This document shows positions 9,268-34,072 of a stretch of DNA of 64,000 nucleotides, piece after piece; within the stretch, counting starts at the first letter, position 1; every line of letters begins with the position of its first letter. The notes under the pieces are model-generated. The model saw only the letters and a list, made by a program, of their open reading frames with translations, did not search any database and had not been told where the DNA came from. A program made the translations under genes and the position numbers. The DNA comes from Pogona vitticeps (lineage: Eukaryota > Chordata > Lepidosauria > Squamata > Agamidae). Location: NCBI RefSeq assembly GCF_051106095.1, contig NC_135793.1, positions 5,561,501 to 5,625,500 on the forward strand, given 5' to 3'.

Positions 9268-9800
9268 GTGTCTGGAAGGAAATGCTCATCCAGTTTGCAG
9301 ACGACACGAAATTGGGTGGCTTAGCCGAAGCAAAATTCAAAATTATCTAGATAGGCTTGAGCGCTGGGCTGAAAACAACAGGATGAAATTCAACAGGGAT
9401 AAGTGCAAAGGACCACATCTAGGAAAAAATAAACCAATGGCACAGTTACAGGATGGGAGAGAGACCTGGCTCAGCAATACTACAAGTGAGAAGGACCTTG
9501 GAATCATCACAAATCACAAGCGGAATACAAGCCAACCGTGTGATGAGGCAGCAAAAAAGGCAAACACTATTTTAGGCTGCATTAGAAGAAGAAGCCAGTT
9601 CTGGACATCCCACTTCAAGAAGGATGCCAACAAATTGGAGCAACTTCAGAGAAAGGCAACAAGGATGATCAGGGGGCTGGAAACCGAGCCCTAGGAGGAA
9701 GGACTGAAAGAACTGGGCAGGTTTAGCCTTGAGAGAAGACAACTAGGGGAGAGACAATAAATAGTGCTTTCCAAATACTGTACTTGAAAGGCTGTCAGAA
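9268..9800 (+). mobile_element. CR1-type LINE, 3' part of the reverse transcriptase
   Basis: The open frame 9383-9694 reads MKFNRDKCKGPHLGKN, then EKDLGIITNH, KKANTILGCIRRRSQF and LEQLQRKATRMIRGLE. It continues after a stop as KELGRFSLERRQL. This order is the thumb region of CR1-clade ORF2. It is 5'-truncated and decayed. Confidence 0.8.
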
Positions 9801-10132
9801 GAGGCTGGGCTAAACCTATGGAGTACAGAAACAACACACCTTGACAAATGAACAGCACACCTTGACAAACACACCAGGGCAAGACCATCTCCCAGTCACT
9901 GAATTGATTTTGAAGCAAAGTAGGATCAAGAAATAATCAAGTAAAACAGGGCTGCTTGGATACAGGACAAATGTTCTGGGACTATGGAGAAATTCAATCC
10001 ATGCAGCCCTTACATGCAATTTATGTCTCAGCACGTGTATAAACAACGATCTAGCAAACACTATTTAAGTAGCCTGCCTCTAGTCAGAAATTGTCTAATC
10101 ATCATAACATCTCATTTGTTTTTAATTTTGTT
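9801..10132. other. no gene seen; short tandem duplication
   Basis: Two adjacent 21-bp copies containing CACACCTTGACAAA lie at about 9830-9871. Otherwise unassigned. Confidence 0.45.
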
Positions 10133-10318
10133 TTAATTCAAGTCAGAGCTAACTTATAGTGACCATGATGGAGCTTTCAACGCAAGTGAGATATGTAAGG
10201 AATCGTTTTACCCGTTCCATTCCCCCAGTGAGTGTCCATGGCTGAGCAGGGATTCGAACTCAGGCCTCCTGAATCTGAGATCTGTCGCTCTCTCCACTAC
10301 ACCACTCCAGGAATCCCT
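10133..10318 (-). mobile_element. tRNA-derived SINE (second tRNA-SINE family)
   Basis: On the minus strand it reads as a tRNA-like head with the A-box region near TGGTGTAGTGGAGAGAG and the B box GGTTCGAATCCC-like (complement GGGATTCGAACTCAGGCC), followed by a non-tRNA body. Related copies lie at 37886 (+) and 36660-37205 (-). Confidence 0.7.
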
Positions 10319-13165
10319 ATATTTCGTATGCATCCGGAATTTTGGATGTGACTTGCCTTTTCAACATTTGGGGGCCGCATGCTATCCCTCCCACTACTAA
10401 AAACATCACATATGGGCAGGCTTATGACAGAGGGACGGGAGGTGCTTTACAAAATCAAAATGAATGGGCTTGACTTTTGGAGAAGACGGAAGGCAACCTC
10501 CCCATTCACCAAGAGTGAAAATTATCTTGCTTGGCCATTCCAAAAAAGACCAAGTTCTCTATTTAATGGTTTGATTGCTTAAGTTAAATTTCCCTGGTTT
10601 TTTTTTTAAATCAGAGCTGGGTCCCCATATTAAAAATATCTTGAATAAATAAAGAAGAAAACACAAGTGTGTGACAGCCATCAAAGACACTCAAAAGCCT
10701 GCATGTTGGAGGTGTTCCTAGATTTAGAACTGAGAAGAGGAAATTAAAAAAAAAAGGGTGGGGGGAGCAAGGGGAAATATTTTTCAACTTTGAAGAATAA
10801 TACATTGATTTCTGTGCGAATTTTTGTGCAGCAAAATCCCTTCTTTGTGAGAGCTCAAACTGAAATAAATCTGTCTACCTTTAAAGTGCCATGATATTTT
10901 GCCTTTTCCTTACCACCACCACCACCCTTTGAATTTTGCCAAGCATGTTGAGAAATAGCTATTTCTTTGGAAACTACAGTCCGGAAGGCGTTTCATTTCC
11001 CTTTGCCAATTCTGACATCTAGCGGACGAGTCAAGCGATGAGAAACTCAACTGGAGGTTAGAGAAATTCAACCCTGATCATTGGAGGTCTTATGTAATGC
11101 ACTGACATGGCACTGAAATGTAAACGCAGGCCGTTGCATACGTTCAGCGAGTCCTGGATAGCTGTCTCATCATCACCCTTTAGGAAAGGAGGATTGTTGA
11201 ATGAGCTTGCTTGTGAACCACTGCGACAGGAGCGGAATCTAAATCCTTGGCAGTTTTGTGAGCAAAACGTCAAATAAACAAGGGCGCTTCCTCGGATGCT
11301 GCTGTTTGTGGTAAGAGAGAAGAGACCATTCTGCCTGTGTAACCCCCAAATCTGACCGCCTCCCTGTATTCCCTCATTTAGTATCTCATGATGGCTTGCA
11401 GGACACGTACCGCATCTAGTTCCCCACTGTGCTGGAATGGCTTTGAATGTGATCAACGCCACCTCGTTACAGCAGTTTCATATTATCTGGACATCGGTGG
11501 CCACCATCTTATGGAATTTTGGCACATGTCGTTCGGTGGAAGTCTAGAACGCCAACAATATTGAGCACTTACTCCATGAACTGCAGGAATCTGGGAACCT
11601 CGCCAAACGACAAACCCCATGCTTCTACAGAATGGAGCCATTAGCAAGCTAAGCAGCACCAGCCTGCGACAACTGTGTAACACAGGCTACAGATGGGCCT
11701 TTCACGTTTAACCTGATCAAAACCACTAAAACTGGGCTTGTGTTTGGTGTTCTTTTGATTCCCGGAAAGCAAGCCATTAAAACACCAAATGGTTGATAAC
11801 AAAACGGTTACCCTACAAGTTTCAAACTCCTCTGTTTCCTGCTTGTGGAACTTATTTCACCTTGTAGATATCAAATTGCTTGATAAAATATGGGAATGGT
11901 AAACTGCTTCTGAGGACCAAATGCCTAGAAATGCCTGGATATTCTAAATCAGAATCGACTTCACTGCACGGAATTATTTTTATGCCAAAACCTTTCTTTC
12001 ACCCTTTGTATATCAAACAGCCCGATAAATTTTTCATCCAATAGCACTGCAAAGACTATTGCCAAGGTCTCAGAGCAGTGATCAGTGAGTGCTGTCAGAT
12101 TTTCCAGTAATCTACAACCAGTTTTCTTCCTTGCATTCTCCTCCCTCTTTGTTTTCTTTCATTTTTCCTGTCTAAGGTATGCCCTATCTATAGGGGAAAA
12201 AAGGAAAAAGAAAAACAAGCATAAATTGATAGGGAAATTACCATATCTTCTCTTAATTTGTAGCCATCTCTCTCTTTAGAGGATTGTATTCTAGTTGTGT
12301 TGGTTTTGTGCAAGGTCTTTGATTGCGCTTTCCACTTTGGTTTTGGGGGGAGAAAGGCCTGTGTGTATTCACCATTTGATGTTTTTAAAATGTTACACAA
12401 TTTAAGATGTTATTCTGTTAAAGTTGTGTATTTTGGTGGGTGCTTTTTCCCACTCTCCTACTGTTAATTATATGGAAACAGACCAGTTTTCTGTTGCCTT
12501 GCCTCTTTCTTCACAGTAGTTCTTAAAGATTCTTTAGAGCTTCTGGGGAGTCACAAGAGGCAGATGGGAAACCTGAAAAGCCTTTCCTTTTTTGTAGGAT
12601 TCAGTGCACAAAAATGCAGCACACACCCACAAAATTAGGAAGGTTGAATATAAAAAAGATGGCCACACACACCCTTAATTTAAATACAACCCACATATGA
12701 CCTTGCGACAGGGTGGATTCCTTTTGGCTCCAACCTGTGTGAATCTTGGGAGAGATTCATAAAACAGCCTTTGCAGCCGCCTGTGCTCATGATTCCACCC
12801 TTGGCAGAAGGATGATGATGAGGGCTGAATACAAAAACATTTTTCAGCTGAACTTGAGTCTTGTCAAATACGTTAAGCCCGACCCAATATTGAAAAATAC
12901 AGTGAACAATATTAAAATAATGAATACTATACATAGCATAATCCCTGGCTTCCTCTAGTGGCCAGTTCTGGCGAATTCAAAATATATTTTCCTAGGAATC
13001 ATCTTTTAGTATTTTCAGACCACAAATAAACGAATCAGCGGATACCGGTTCTGTGGATAAGACAGTCCTACTATATATTCTCCATCACTGCAGATAAAAA
13101 GCCTCCGGGAGGAGACTGACACCTTGTAAGAACGGCAAGTGTTGATGTTTAAAAAAAAATGAAAC
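10319..13165. other. intergenic stretch between the convergent genes, nothing recognised
   Basis: About 2.8 kb with no coding exon or repeat I can name. The 134-codon minus-strand frame at 11058-11462 has no recognisable domain and no flanking splice logic. The sequence around 12080-12960 is AT-rich and plain. A downstream extension of ITM2A's 3' UTR could lie here but is not needed to explain anything. Confidence 0.5.
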
Positions 13166-13186
13166 CACCACAGTCTTAAAGAAACA

Positions 13187-13192
13187 TTTATT
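13187..13192 (-). terminator. ITM2A: candidate poly(A) signal of ITM2A
   Basis: AATAAA on the minus strand, followed 15-45 bases downstream by TGTGGTGG and a long T-run, which fits the G/U- and U-rich element past a cleavage site. It lies about 950 bases after the ITM2A stop codon and gives a 3' UTR of plausible size. Confidence 0.65.
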
Positions 13193-14140
13193 AGAGGGTT
13201 GCAGGATTGTGTGAAATATAAAGTCCCTTATAAAACACTTATCAGCTCACTAGCAATCCTTTTACCACCGTGTTCCACAGTCCTCTGCACGGACTGTGCA
13301 AGAGTCTCGCCTTGCATATAAGAAGTTCTGCTCTAAAAGTTTTATAAGATAGACTCAAAGGGAATTTATAGCTACAGAAACATGGACAACTGGGCCAAAT
13401 CCAGCTGTCATTACTCGTAAGCTCGTAATTTAAGATGTTGAAACTACTAAGCAACAAAATATTAACATAAAAGCTTTTAAGGAGTAACTGTGCTTAGAGA
13501 GACAACTAAGTATCACAAAACGAAAACTAAGAAGAGAAAAAAAAAAGGAGCAAGATCAGCTTAGGGAAGGTTCCAAATATACATACAAATTCAATACAGT
13601 AATTGCACAAAAGGAAAAAAAAAGCCGTATTAGCCAATGATTACCAAGGTTAAAGAATACATGCTTCACACATGAATTTCAAATAAAGTCTTGATGCTAT
13701 TTTTCCCCCTATCAGGAGATCAGGTGCAGAAAATTTTTACAGGTTTAAGCAAAAATGTGCAAACCAGAGTATAATGAATTGTTTTCATCATCATTTTGTG
13801 AAGAGTAAGATAGCAATTATATTTCTATGCAGGACTTAAGCTTTCACTTTTAAAACAGTCTGAAACAGATACAGGGGAGAAGAGGCGATCCGTTAACGTG
13901 TTAGTTTCTATTCAAAATTGGTTATCTGGAAAATTCAGCAGCACCAGGGAATCAAAGAACAAAAAAAAAACCCTATGATGAATCTGGAGTTTGCTTTTCG
14001 TTTTTTAATCTAAGCAATTCACAAAAAAAAGCATAAGGCTTTTGATTATCACTGCACATTTTAATTCTGAAGTTTTAAAGATGTAAAGCTTGGACTTCTT
14101 AATGAAGATGCGTGATTGTCACTCTGCCGCGTGGTACTTT
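13193..14140 (-). other. ITM2A: ITM2A 3' untranslated region
   Basis: The stretch runs from the ITM2A stop codon to the proposed poly(A) signal. It is AT-rich, contains no transposon I can name, and is continuous with the terminal coding exon. The boundary depends on the poly(A) call. Confidence 0.6.
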
Positions 14141-27318
<13,178 letters not shown>

Positions 27319-27580
27319 GGTGGCGGCGGTCGGGCCTGGGCCTGCCCCTCCTGAGCCGCCCCGGGGCGGCTGCTGCGGCTGCTGCTGAGGGTGCCTGCGA
27401 AAGGGAGGGTCGCCTCCGCTGGGGTGCCGGAGCCGGTGGTCGTCGCTTGTGTTGCTGCTGCTGCTGCTCCTTCCTCCTCTTCCTCCTCCGGTTGCTGCGC
27501 AGCAGCCTCTCCCGAACTCCCCTCGGCGAAAGGGCGGAGCCTAAAAAAAGGGGCGGGGGGAAGAAACAAAACGAGCAGAG

Positions 27581-27587
27581 TCACGTG
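27581..27587. promoter_or_regulatory. E-box / USF-type site TCACGTG
   Basis: GTCACGTGGC sits about 265 bp upstream of the ITM2A start codon, within the CpG island. It is a motif match only. Confidence 0.5.
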
Positions 27588-27620
27588 GCCCGGCCCTCCG
27601 GCTTCCAAGGGCTCGGCTTG

Positions 27621-27630
27621 GCGCATGCGC
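27621..27630. promoter_or_regulatory. NRF1-type palindrome GCGCATGCGC
   Basis: A perfect NRF1 core about 300 bp upstream of the ITM2A ATG, with a second variant (GCGCGTGCGC) at 27694-27703. Typical of CpG-island promoters. Confidence 0.55.
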
Positions 27631-27735
27631 AGGAAGCCCGCTCTGCCCTCCTCCCGCGAGGTTTTTTTAAGAGGCCGAAGGGAGGGGGTGGCGGCGCGTG
27701 CGCGGCCCGCCCGTCCTCTTCTCTTTTCTTTGTCG

Positions 27736-27998
27736 CCCCGCCTCTGCCGGTCGGGCAGCCAATCAGAGGCCGAAAGGAAAGCGAGGAAGAAGATGGAGGG
27801 ATAACCGCCTCACCCCGCCCTCTGCCCCTCGGGCAGCCAATCACAGGCCGCCGGGCTCCCCCTGAGGGCCGAAAGGGAAAGGGAGGAATAAGATGGAGGG
27901 ATAACCGCCTCGCCCCGCCCTCTGCTCCTCGGGCAGCCAATCACAGGCGGTCCTGCGGGCCGAAAGGGAGGGACGGGGGGGGAAAAGAAGATGGAGGG
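27736..27998. promoter_or_regulatory. three tandem promoter units, each with a CCAAT box, upstream of ITM2A
   Basis: Units start at 27736, 27813 and 27913 with CCCCGCC(C/T)TCTG. Each carries GGGCAGCCAATCA(C/G)AGG, then GGCCGAAAGG and AAGATGGAGGG. CCAAT cores are at 27759, 27837 and 27937. The GAAA-rich block and the AAGATGG (YY1-like) block repeat in the same order. Unit lengths are about 77, 100 and 86 bp, the middle one having extra GC-rich sequence. NF-Y and YY1 roles are inferred from motif only. Confidence 0.75.
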
Positions 27999-28379
27999 CG
28001 AGCTGCGGATGTCATAATAAGAGCCTGTTTGCTAAATAAAGTATATAAGTTCAAATAAGAAGGAAGCAAAGTGTTCTCATTCTAAAGGCCCAACATTTGA
28101 TTTCAGCGTGAGCTGGGATGGCTGGAAGGCCACTTTTCCAGACGCAGGACCCAGAGCTGTCCTCAAGTAACAGAAATCCCATGATTTTTCTAATAAAAAA
28201 AAAAGATTAAAACGGCCAACAAGCAACTTGCTTGCCTCACCAGCAGGGTCAGTCCCTGTGCAGAACGGTAGAAACGCACAGAATTGCAGAGTGTGCACAT
28301 ATGCATTGCTCCTTGCACTGATAATACCGTATCTCCTCTCCCCAGACTTAACTGCATTTGCAAATAAGAGCGGAATATG

Positions 28380-29135
28380 ATGGTCGCTCCTTGGTAAACA
28401 GTGATATATCTCTTGTCACCAGATGCCCAAAGGGAATTTGGCGGCTTGACCCAACTTCAGTGGGCCTGCCAGCTGTAAACATAACTGCACGGGGACAACC
28501 AGGGCACAGTAGTTCATGCACTGGTAACCGCCTGGCTAGACTACTGCAATGCATGCCACATTGGGCTGCCCCTGGAGACAACATAAGTGCAGCATCTGCC
28601 AGCTACAGAGCTGGCAGTAAGACCCTTTCAGAAATCATATGATACTAGTTCTGAAATAATTGTGCAGGATGCCGGCATGCTGGCAGGCAGAGTTCAGGGT
28701 ACAAATAATGACCTCCTGGGTGCTGGATATTTGAGGGACCATCTAGTTGCCGGATCATTGAGATCAAGCAGTGGATGGGGTGTTTGCCTGCTCCTGCCCC
28801 TGAGGACAATGTGCTATGTAGAGAGGCCAGAGAGGAATTTCTTGACCGCAGGACCTCCTCACCTGTGCAATATTCTTTCCTTAGAAGCTTGACGGGCACC
28901 AACATGGATTTGATTTCAGTGCCAGGTTAAAACACGGCTGGTCACCAGAGGCTTTGAAATCTGAGGATCTTGGTTGGAATAACTCGTGGAGTCATTTGTA
29001 AGATATCTAGTTGGAATGGCTTAAATGGTTTCTCTTATGTGTTTTAAATTTCTTCAGTTGTTTTATTTGTTTCTTGTCTTGACCCCACCCTGATAACATT
29101 TGGCTGGTGATGAATATTCTGAATAAATAAATGCA
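28380..29135 (+). mobile_element. L2-group LINE, ORF2 C-terminal end and 3' UTR
   Basis: Decayed frames follow the L2 order: an 'ARLLQCMPHWAAPGD' block (from the canonical DYCNA-LGLP region), later RAGSKTLSEI-like and LRDHLV blocks, and then a 3' UTR ending TGAATATTCTGAATAAATAA. No intact reading frame. Confidence 0.65.
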
Positions 29136-29571
29136 TTTGCGAAAGCTTTACTTTGGGAGTTGCTCTGACACATGGTATAAATTGAGTGTGTTGGGAGAGG
29201 CACAGTTCTGTATATTTTACGATTTATCCTGTTTAAATCAAGGATCGAGAATATATAGTCCTTCAGAAGTTTGCAGGTTGTAACTCTTCTCATTTCTCAA
29301 CATTGGCTATGTTGGCCAAGGTTGATGAGAGTTGTGGTCCAACCCCATTCAGAAGACCATGAGTTGGTTTATGTCTTTTGCTTGTTGTTTTTTTTTAAGC
29401 AATAAGCGTAATTTGTGGGAAATGATGGGTTATTTTTAAATTTTCAGATTTGAAAGCCAAACCAGGTTCAAACCAAGAAGTATAAAAGATAATAAAGTAA
29501 TCAAAAGGAGGGAATGTATGATGATGTTTAGCATTAACCCCAGACAAGCAGTGCCACAAATGTGTGAGCAA
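29136..29571. other. no gene seen
   Basis: AT-rich spacer. It contains a GAGAGTTGTGGTCCAACCCC phrase at about 29323 that resembles the end of a small hAT-type MITE; otherwise nothing recognised. Confidence 0.4.
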
Positions 29572-29705
29572 ATCATCATCATCATCTTAGAACTGCAGAG
29601 CTAGAAGGGACCCTATTGATCATCGAGTCCAACCCCTCTCAAGGAGGAACAGCGAGGAATCAAACTCCCAACCTCTTAAGCTACTGAACTATCCAGCAGT
29701 TTTGT
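29572..29705 (-). mobile_element. tRNA-derived SINE
   Basis: ATCATCTTAGAACTGCAGAG, TCATCGAGTCCAACCCC and AGGAATCAAACTCCCAACCT in order, the reverse of the common tRNA-SINE. Confidence 0.75.
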
Positions 29706-30527
29706 TCCTTTCACACTGGATTAAGCCACAGCACCTATATTTTGAGGGTGAACAAACAAGCATTCCTCCAATGCTGGAGGTGCCTTCTTGGGTTGCAGAA
29801 CACAGAGATTAAAGTGTTTGGTTGCTCAATGCATGTCCTTTGAGCCTCACATCAGGTAACAGGAGACATTGATGTTTGGTGTTCCTGAACTTCTGCAGCA
29901 TTCTTCTCAGACTGCCAATATCGTCCTGCATCAGATAATTCTTCAGAACTCAACCTTTGCCTTCAAACATTCCTTGGTTAATTTCAGTAAACAAACCTTA
30001 GGGATTAACTGACTAAACTTGGAAGCACAAATCCCTCTTCTTTCTACACATTATATTATGTTTCGCCACTATTTGGTGCACGTCCACTTATTAGCTAAGG
30101 AATGAACATGATTAGACTGAGTGGTAACTCCTAGGATCTGGCTAAAGTAAGATCTTGGTCATCGCCCAATAAAAAACCAAAACGAGCAGCATTTCCTACC
30201 AAAATAGGGTCACCAGGGTGAACAATACTACGGTCCAACTCTCGTAGCAACATTTCATTTTATGCGGCAGTGCTGTACTACTGAGGGCTTGAAAGTCGAT
30301 ATGCGGTCCATCTGGATCGCTCCTTGTAAGGCAATACGGGTGCAGGCCAAAGTGTAAATATGTTGTAGTCACTCTGATCCTGGTGCTGGCTTTCATATTA
30401 CTATTGTCATACCTGAACTGATCTGATACAGTTATAGTAGGGCTGGCCGTTATGAGTGGTAAATGATGTAACTGAGGAAAAACCCCTCTCTAGCTCAAAC
30501 CCTGCCACAGCTTGAATTTGCTAGGTT
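29706..30527. other. no gene seen
   Basis: Unique-looking sequence with no exon structure, repeat or motif that I can support. Confidence 0.4.
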
Positions 30528-30672
30528 GAACTTAATAATCTTTGAGCTGTGGAGCAGGAAGGAATCCTATGGATCATGAAGGCCAGTCACTGTCCAGGAG
30601 GCACAGTGGGGAATCGAACTCCCAACTTCTGGCTCCACAGCCAGAGATCAAAACCACTAAGCTCTCCAGCAA
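30528..30672 (-). mobile_element. tRNA-derived SINE
   Basis: The reverse complement carries TAGTGGTTTTGATCTCTGGC and GGGAGTTCGATTCCCCACTG. It is head to head with the next SINE. Confidence 0.7.
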
Positions 30673-30728
30673 TTTGCTGTACTGTTCTCTTGGCTGCAAC
30701 TTCACACTTGTAAAACTAACCAAGAAAC

Positions 30729-30970
30729 CAGCTGGTTGGATAACTCAGTGGTTTAAGTCTCTGGCTGCAAAGCAAGAGGTTAAGAGTTCAGTTCCATACT
30801 GGGCTTCCAGGAAGAAGAGCCAGCCTGTGTAGCCTTGGGACAGCTGCACGGTCCCAGGGGTGCCCCTAGAGGAAGGGAAGGGTAAAGCACTTCTGAGTAT
30901 TCTTTATCAAGAACACCCTGAAAAAGGCTGCCATAAATTAGAATTGACAACATACAGTTATTATTATTAA
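30729..30970 (+). mobile_element. tRNA-derived SINE, long form
   Basis: Head ATAACTCAGTGGTTTAAGTC; body AGCCAGCCTGTGTAGCCTTG and AGCACTTCTGAGTATTCT; 3' end GCCATAAATTAGAATTGACA, the widespread 'squamate tRNA-SINE plus tail' layout. It forms an inverted pair with 30528-30672. Confidence 0.8.
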
Positions 30971-31689
30971 CTAAGAAACTTGTGACACCTTAAAGACTAA
31001 CCTATAAAGCTTTTATAAACTGTATCACGTGTCATCTATAGCACAATGTGTTATCTAGAATTTTTAAAGAAGTGAGGCTCAATCTAGGAAAGCTTATGAA
31101 GCCTTCAGGCTGCCAAAGTCCATGTGGTTGTTTTCGCTCTGACAGACTGACACAACTACCTCTTCGTTAACAGTCGTACGCAGAGAATTGCAAAAACTGG
31201 GAGTGAAAGCTACGTTACACATTGGTAATTGAATATGAAAGAAGTTGGAGTTTTTTAAAAATAGGTCCTTGGCCCCGGCTGGTTCCCCCCCCCTCCTGTC
31301 GCTCTTTGTTTCGATTTTCATTTCCTTTTTCTCTCTGACATTTTGGAGGAAAATAAAATAAATCTCTTTTTGTGACTGAAAAACAAGGTGGGAAGGGGAT
31401 GGGATATGAAGAGGAAGACGTGCTCCTTCTGTACAGAAAAAGTCATACCCCCCCAAAAAAAAAAATTAGTTGGGTTCTCTTCATGCTCAGAGAAACACCA
31501 CAAAATGGTTTAGTTGAGGAATGAGAAGGATCTGAAGAAATTATTAATCGGCCAATTAAGTGAAAAGAGAGAAATAACTTCCTCAAATAATGCAGCTGTC
31601 TTACAACTGCGTTTTTCTAACCAAACCATGGAGGGAAAGGGGGATTTTAAAAATAGCAAATAGCAGCCTGTTGGTGATGGATGGATGGA
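30971..31689. other. no gene seen
   Basis: At 30975-31085, ACACCTTAAAGACTAACCTA and an A/T-rich continuation look like a degraded DNA-transposon end common in reptiles, but I cannot delimit it. The rest is unassigned. Confidence 0.35.
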
Positions 31690-31836
31690 TTGATGGATAG
31701 CTCGGTGGTTTAGGTCTCTTGTTGGTCAGCCAGAGATTGGGAGTTTGATTCCCCAGTGGGCTTCCTCGGAAGGGGCTGGACACAATCCGTAGGGTGCTTC
31801 CCAATTCTGCAGTTCCAAGATTGTGAAATTATTTCA
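31690..31836 (+). mobile_element. tRNA-derived SINE, short form
   Basis: TAGCTCGGTGGTTTAGGTCT, GGGAGTTTGATTCCCCAGTG and GGGGCTGGACACAATCCG, with an end GCAGTTCCAAGATTGTGA. A short (GGAT)n precedes it. Confidence 0.75.
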
Positions 31837-32103
31837 GAACAGTTCTTGTGAGTCATAGCTTGTGTTGGGCAGAGCCAAGGGCAAAAATTAGGACTGAACG
31901 GCCGCAGCGTTATGCCATAAAGCTCCTAGTTCCGGTCTCTAAAGCAGAGATGGGCAAAACATACTCCCAAGCACACACACCATGACGACGCAACACATCC
32001 ATTTTAAAAAAAAGAATTAAACAGAATTTGCTCAGAAAGCCCCATTGAGGGAAGAGTTTCCCCCATGTTTGGAAGGCTCTTCCGCTCTAGTGAGACCTCC
32101 AGA

Positions 32104-32190
<87 letters not shown>

Positions 32191-32191
32191 T
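32104..32191. repeat. (ATT)n microsatellite
   Basis: About 29 uninterrupted ATT units, next to a SINE at 32226. Confidence 0.98.
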
Positions 32192-32225
32192 AGATTACAA
32201 GGATTAACCATTATATAGGATGCAA

Positions 32226-32345
32226 GGTGGGCTTGATAGTTTAGTGTTTTAGGTCTCTGCCTAAGGAACTAAAAGTTGGGAGTTTGATTCCCCACTCGGC
32301 CTTCTTTGACAGGAGCTGGACTCGATGATCTATAGCTCTGTTGTT
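32226..32345 (+). mobile_element. tRNA-derived SINE, short form
   Basis: TAGTGTTTTAGGTCTCTGCC, GGGAGTTTGATTCCCCACTC and GGAGCTGGACTCGATGATCT in the family order. Confidence 0.7.
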
Positions 32346-33500
32346 CGGGATGATTGTCCTGATTGGTTCCTGCACGTGGGGAAGGTGCCAGTCTGTTTTA
32401 GGCTTCAGGTGAGCAAATGTTTTGGATTGGCCCTGCCTTTGGGCACCATGTTCTCAGCAGAACCCTCTTCCCAGATTTAGCCATCTTGTTGTTGTTTATT
32501 CCACTGCCAGAGCACGGGGAAAACAGCGTGGTGGTAGACTTCAGCTTGCAGAATCCCCCAGCCACCATGGACAGTGCTGTTACTGTGAGGCAGAGGATTT
32601 TGAGAGCTACCAAAAGTAACTTTTCCAAACTCTTGTTCCCATAACTGCTGCCTTTCCCTCTAGACACAACTTCCCAAAGCAACAGATCAAAGTACTGTAT
32701 ATGGATATTCCTTCTCTCGCTGGTTGCTTATGCATCGCAGCAACCAAAGGAAGCATCCAGACCAGAGGGAGGTTCAGGGTTTAAAACTGACGGTGGGTAC
32801 CGGGTCTCCGCAATGCCAACTACAGGCTGCCCAGGATCTTGACTTAAAGAAACTTGGACACCAAAGATGGGAAATGCCTCTTTTTTTAAATTAGAACAGA
32901 TATTATGGAGTTAGACCAGATTTCCTCAGTCTGTTGTTCTGCTGGACTGCGGTTCCCACCAGCCAATCTTGCTGGGGATAATGGGACTTGTAATCCAACA
33001 CTTCTGAGGAACCACCAGGCTGTAAGAAGGTCACTTTGTACAGACAGTCAGGGGCTTAGTACTACACACCACATTTCTCACCATCATGAATGTTGAAGAC
33101 ACACAGTAGAGTAGGGCTTTGACCCCATAAAAGGAACTTATTCTAATTCCAGCTTAAACTCTTGTAAGCCATTCCAGGAAGGTTCGGGGTGTCCCTTGGA
33201 TCAAGTCGGGTCAACTCGATAAATAATATTCTTCCAGAACCTTAAAGGCCAACAGCCTTAGGTTCTGTCAGCTTAAGTCCATGAAAAATGCATGCCAAAT
33301 ACAACATAGGCTACATAAAGCTGAGAAGTCTTTCGGCTGCTGCAAGACTTTAAGAAGCTGAAACACGGGGCAGACCTTAGAAATGCAAGGAAAAACGTTT
33401 CTGTTGGGTAAACGTATTATACTTATTAAAAAAGATAATATTAAAAAACACAAAAACAAAATTAAGACTCACACAAACACATCCCATATTGGTTTACCTT
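32346..33500. other. no gene seen; possible degraded hAT-type MITE near 32920-33015
   Basis: CTGGACTGCGGTTCCCACCA ... GGGACTTGTAATCCAACA has the 'tggactacaactcccag' palindromic look of the element at 52825, but the ends are unclear. The remainder is unassigned. Confidence 0.35.
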
Positions 33501-33505
33501 GGCAT

Positions 33506-33623
33506 GCAAATGTGTCACGGGTGGCTTCCAGGTTTGACTCTCCGTTGCGTTGGCTACTGTAGGTGCCTTCAAGATCTCCATCCCTTAGCCAGTCTCTTCT
33601 CCGTGCTGGGAGTGGGCCAGAAG
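33506..33623 (-). CDS. candidate internal exon, unknown gene
   Basis: The acceptor has a strong pyrimidine tract (TTGTTCTTCTGGCCCACTCCCAG without the first bases) and the donor is CAAG|GTAAAC. One frame is open throughout (DWLRDGDLEGTYSSQRNGES, then ATRDTFACQ). It needs a 2-nt codon remainder from the preceding exon, which the candidate at 33867-34072 (phase 0) does not give. A missing exon or chance would explain this. Confidence 0.22.
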
Positions 33624-33866
33624 AACAAGCTTAGGCCATGGTTTATTGATATACTACCTTTTTTTTTTTTGGTGGATTCCTGATGCTAGTAGGGCTTCTT
33701 CTAGATCGCAGGAGCAGGAGATGGCTCCTAACTTCTATGGCCCATGTGCTGCTGAGTTGTGTTCCACCTGCCAAACATCTCTGGACTCCACCTTCTTTAT
33801 CTCGGCTTCTTTAGATTTCTCAACGTCCCTTGCTTAGTAACTCCCATGCTATGAAGCGTCTCACCT

Positions 33867-34072
33867 TTCCCTCACTGCGAGAGGACATCTCCTCGACCCG
33901 TTTGTTTACCGCAGAGCAAAATTGCTCGGAATGTGGCGGAGCAGAAGGAACTAGGTTGGTGTCCTGCCGCTGGCGACTCAACAGATCATTTCGCTCCATC
34001 TGATTCCTCGAGCTTTTTCCACTAGGAAAAATACCTGTTGCGGCCGATAAACTGGAATGAGAAGCCATTTCC
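33867..34072 (-). CDS. candidate exon with start codon, unknown gene
   Basis: On the minus strand, an acceptor TTGTCTGCAG is followed by GGAA and an ATG at 34068. 68 codons then run open to GGAAAG|GTGAGA, a good donor. The peptide starts MASHSSLSAATGIFPSGKSS and ends RVEEMSSRSEGK. It is Ser/Arg/Glu-rich, has no known domain, and belongs to no family I recognise. The next strong exon-like segment (33506-33623) does not continue the frame. It may be real, a decayed gene, or chance. Confidence 0.3.

Noticed and set aside
11058-11462. 134-codon minus-strand frame
   Set aside because: No recognisable motif and no splice logic. It could be a decayed mobile element, but I cannot support a family.
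30729-30800. tRNA gene (A and B box-like sequences), also at the other SINE heads
   Set aside because: The cloverleaf is degenerate and each is followed by the same SINE body and tail; these are SINEs, not tRNA genes.
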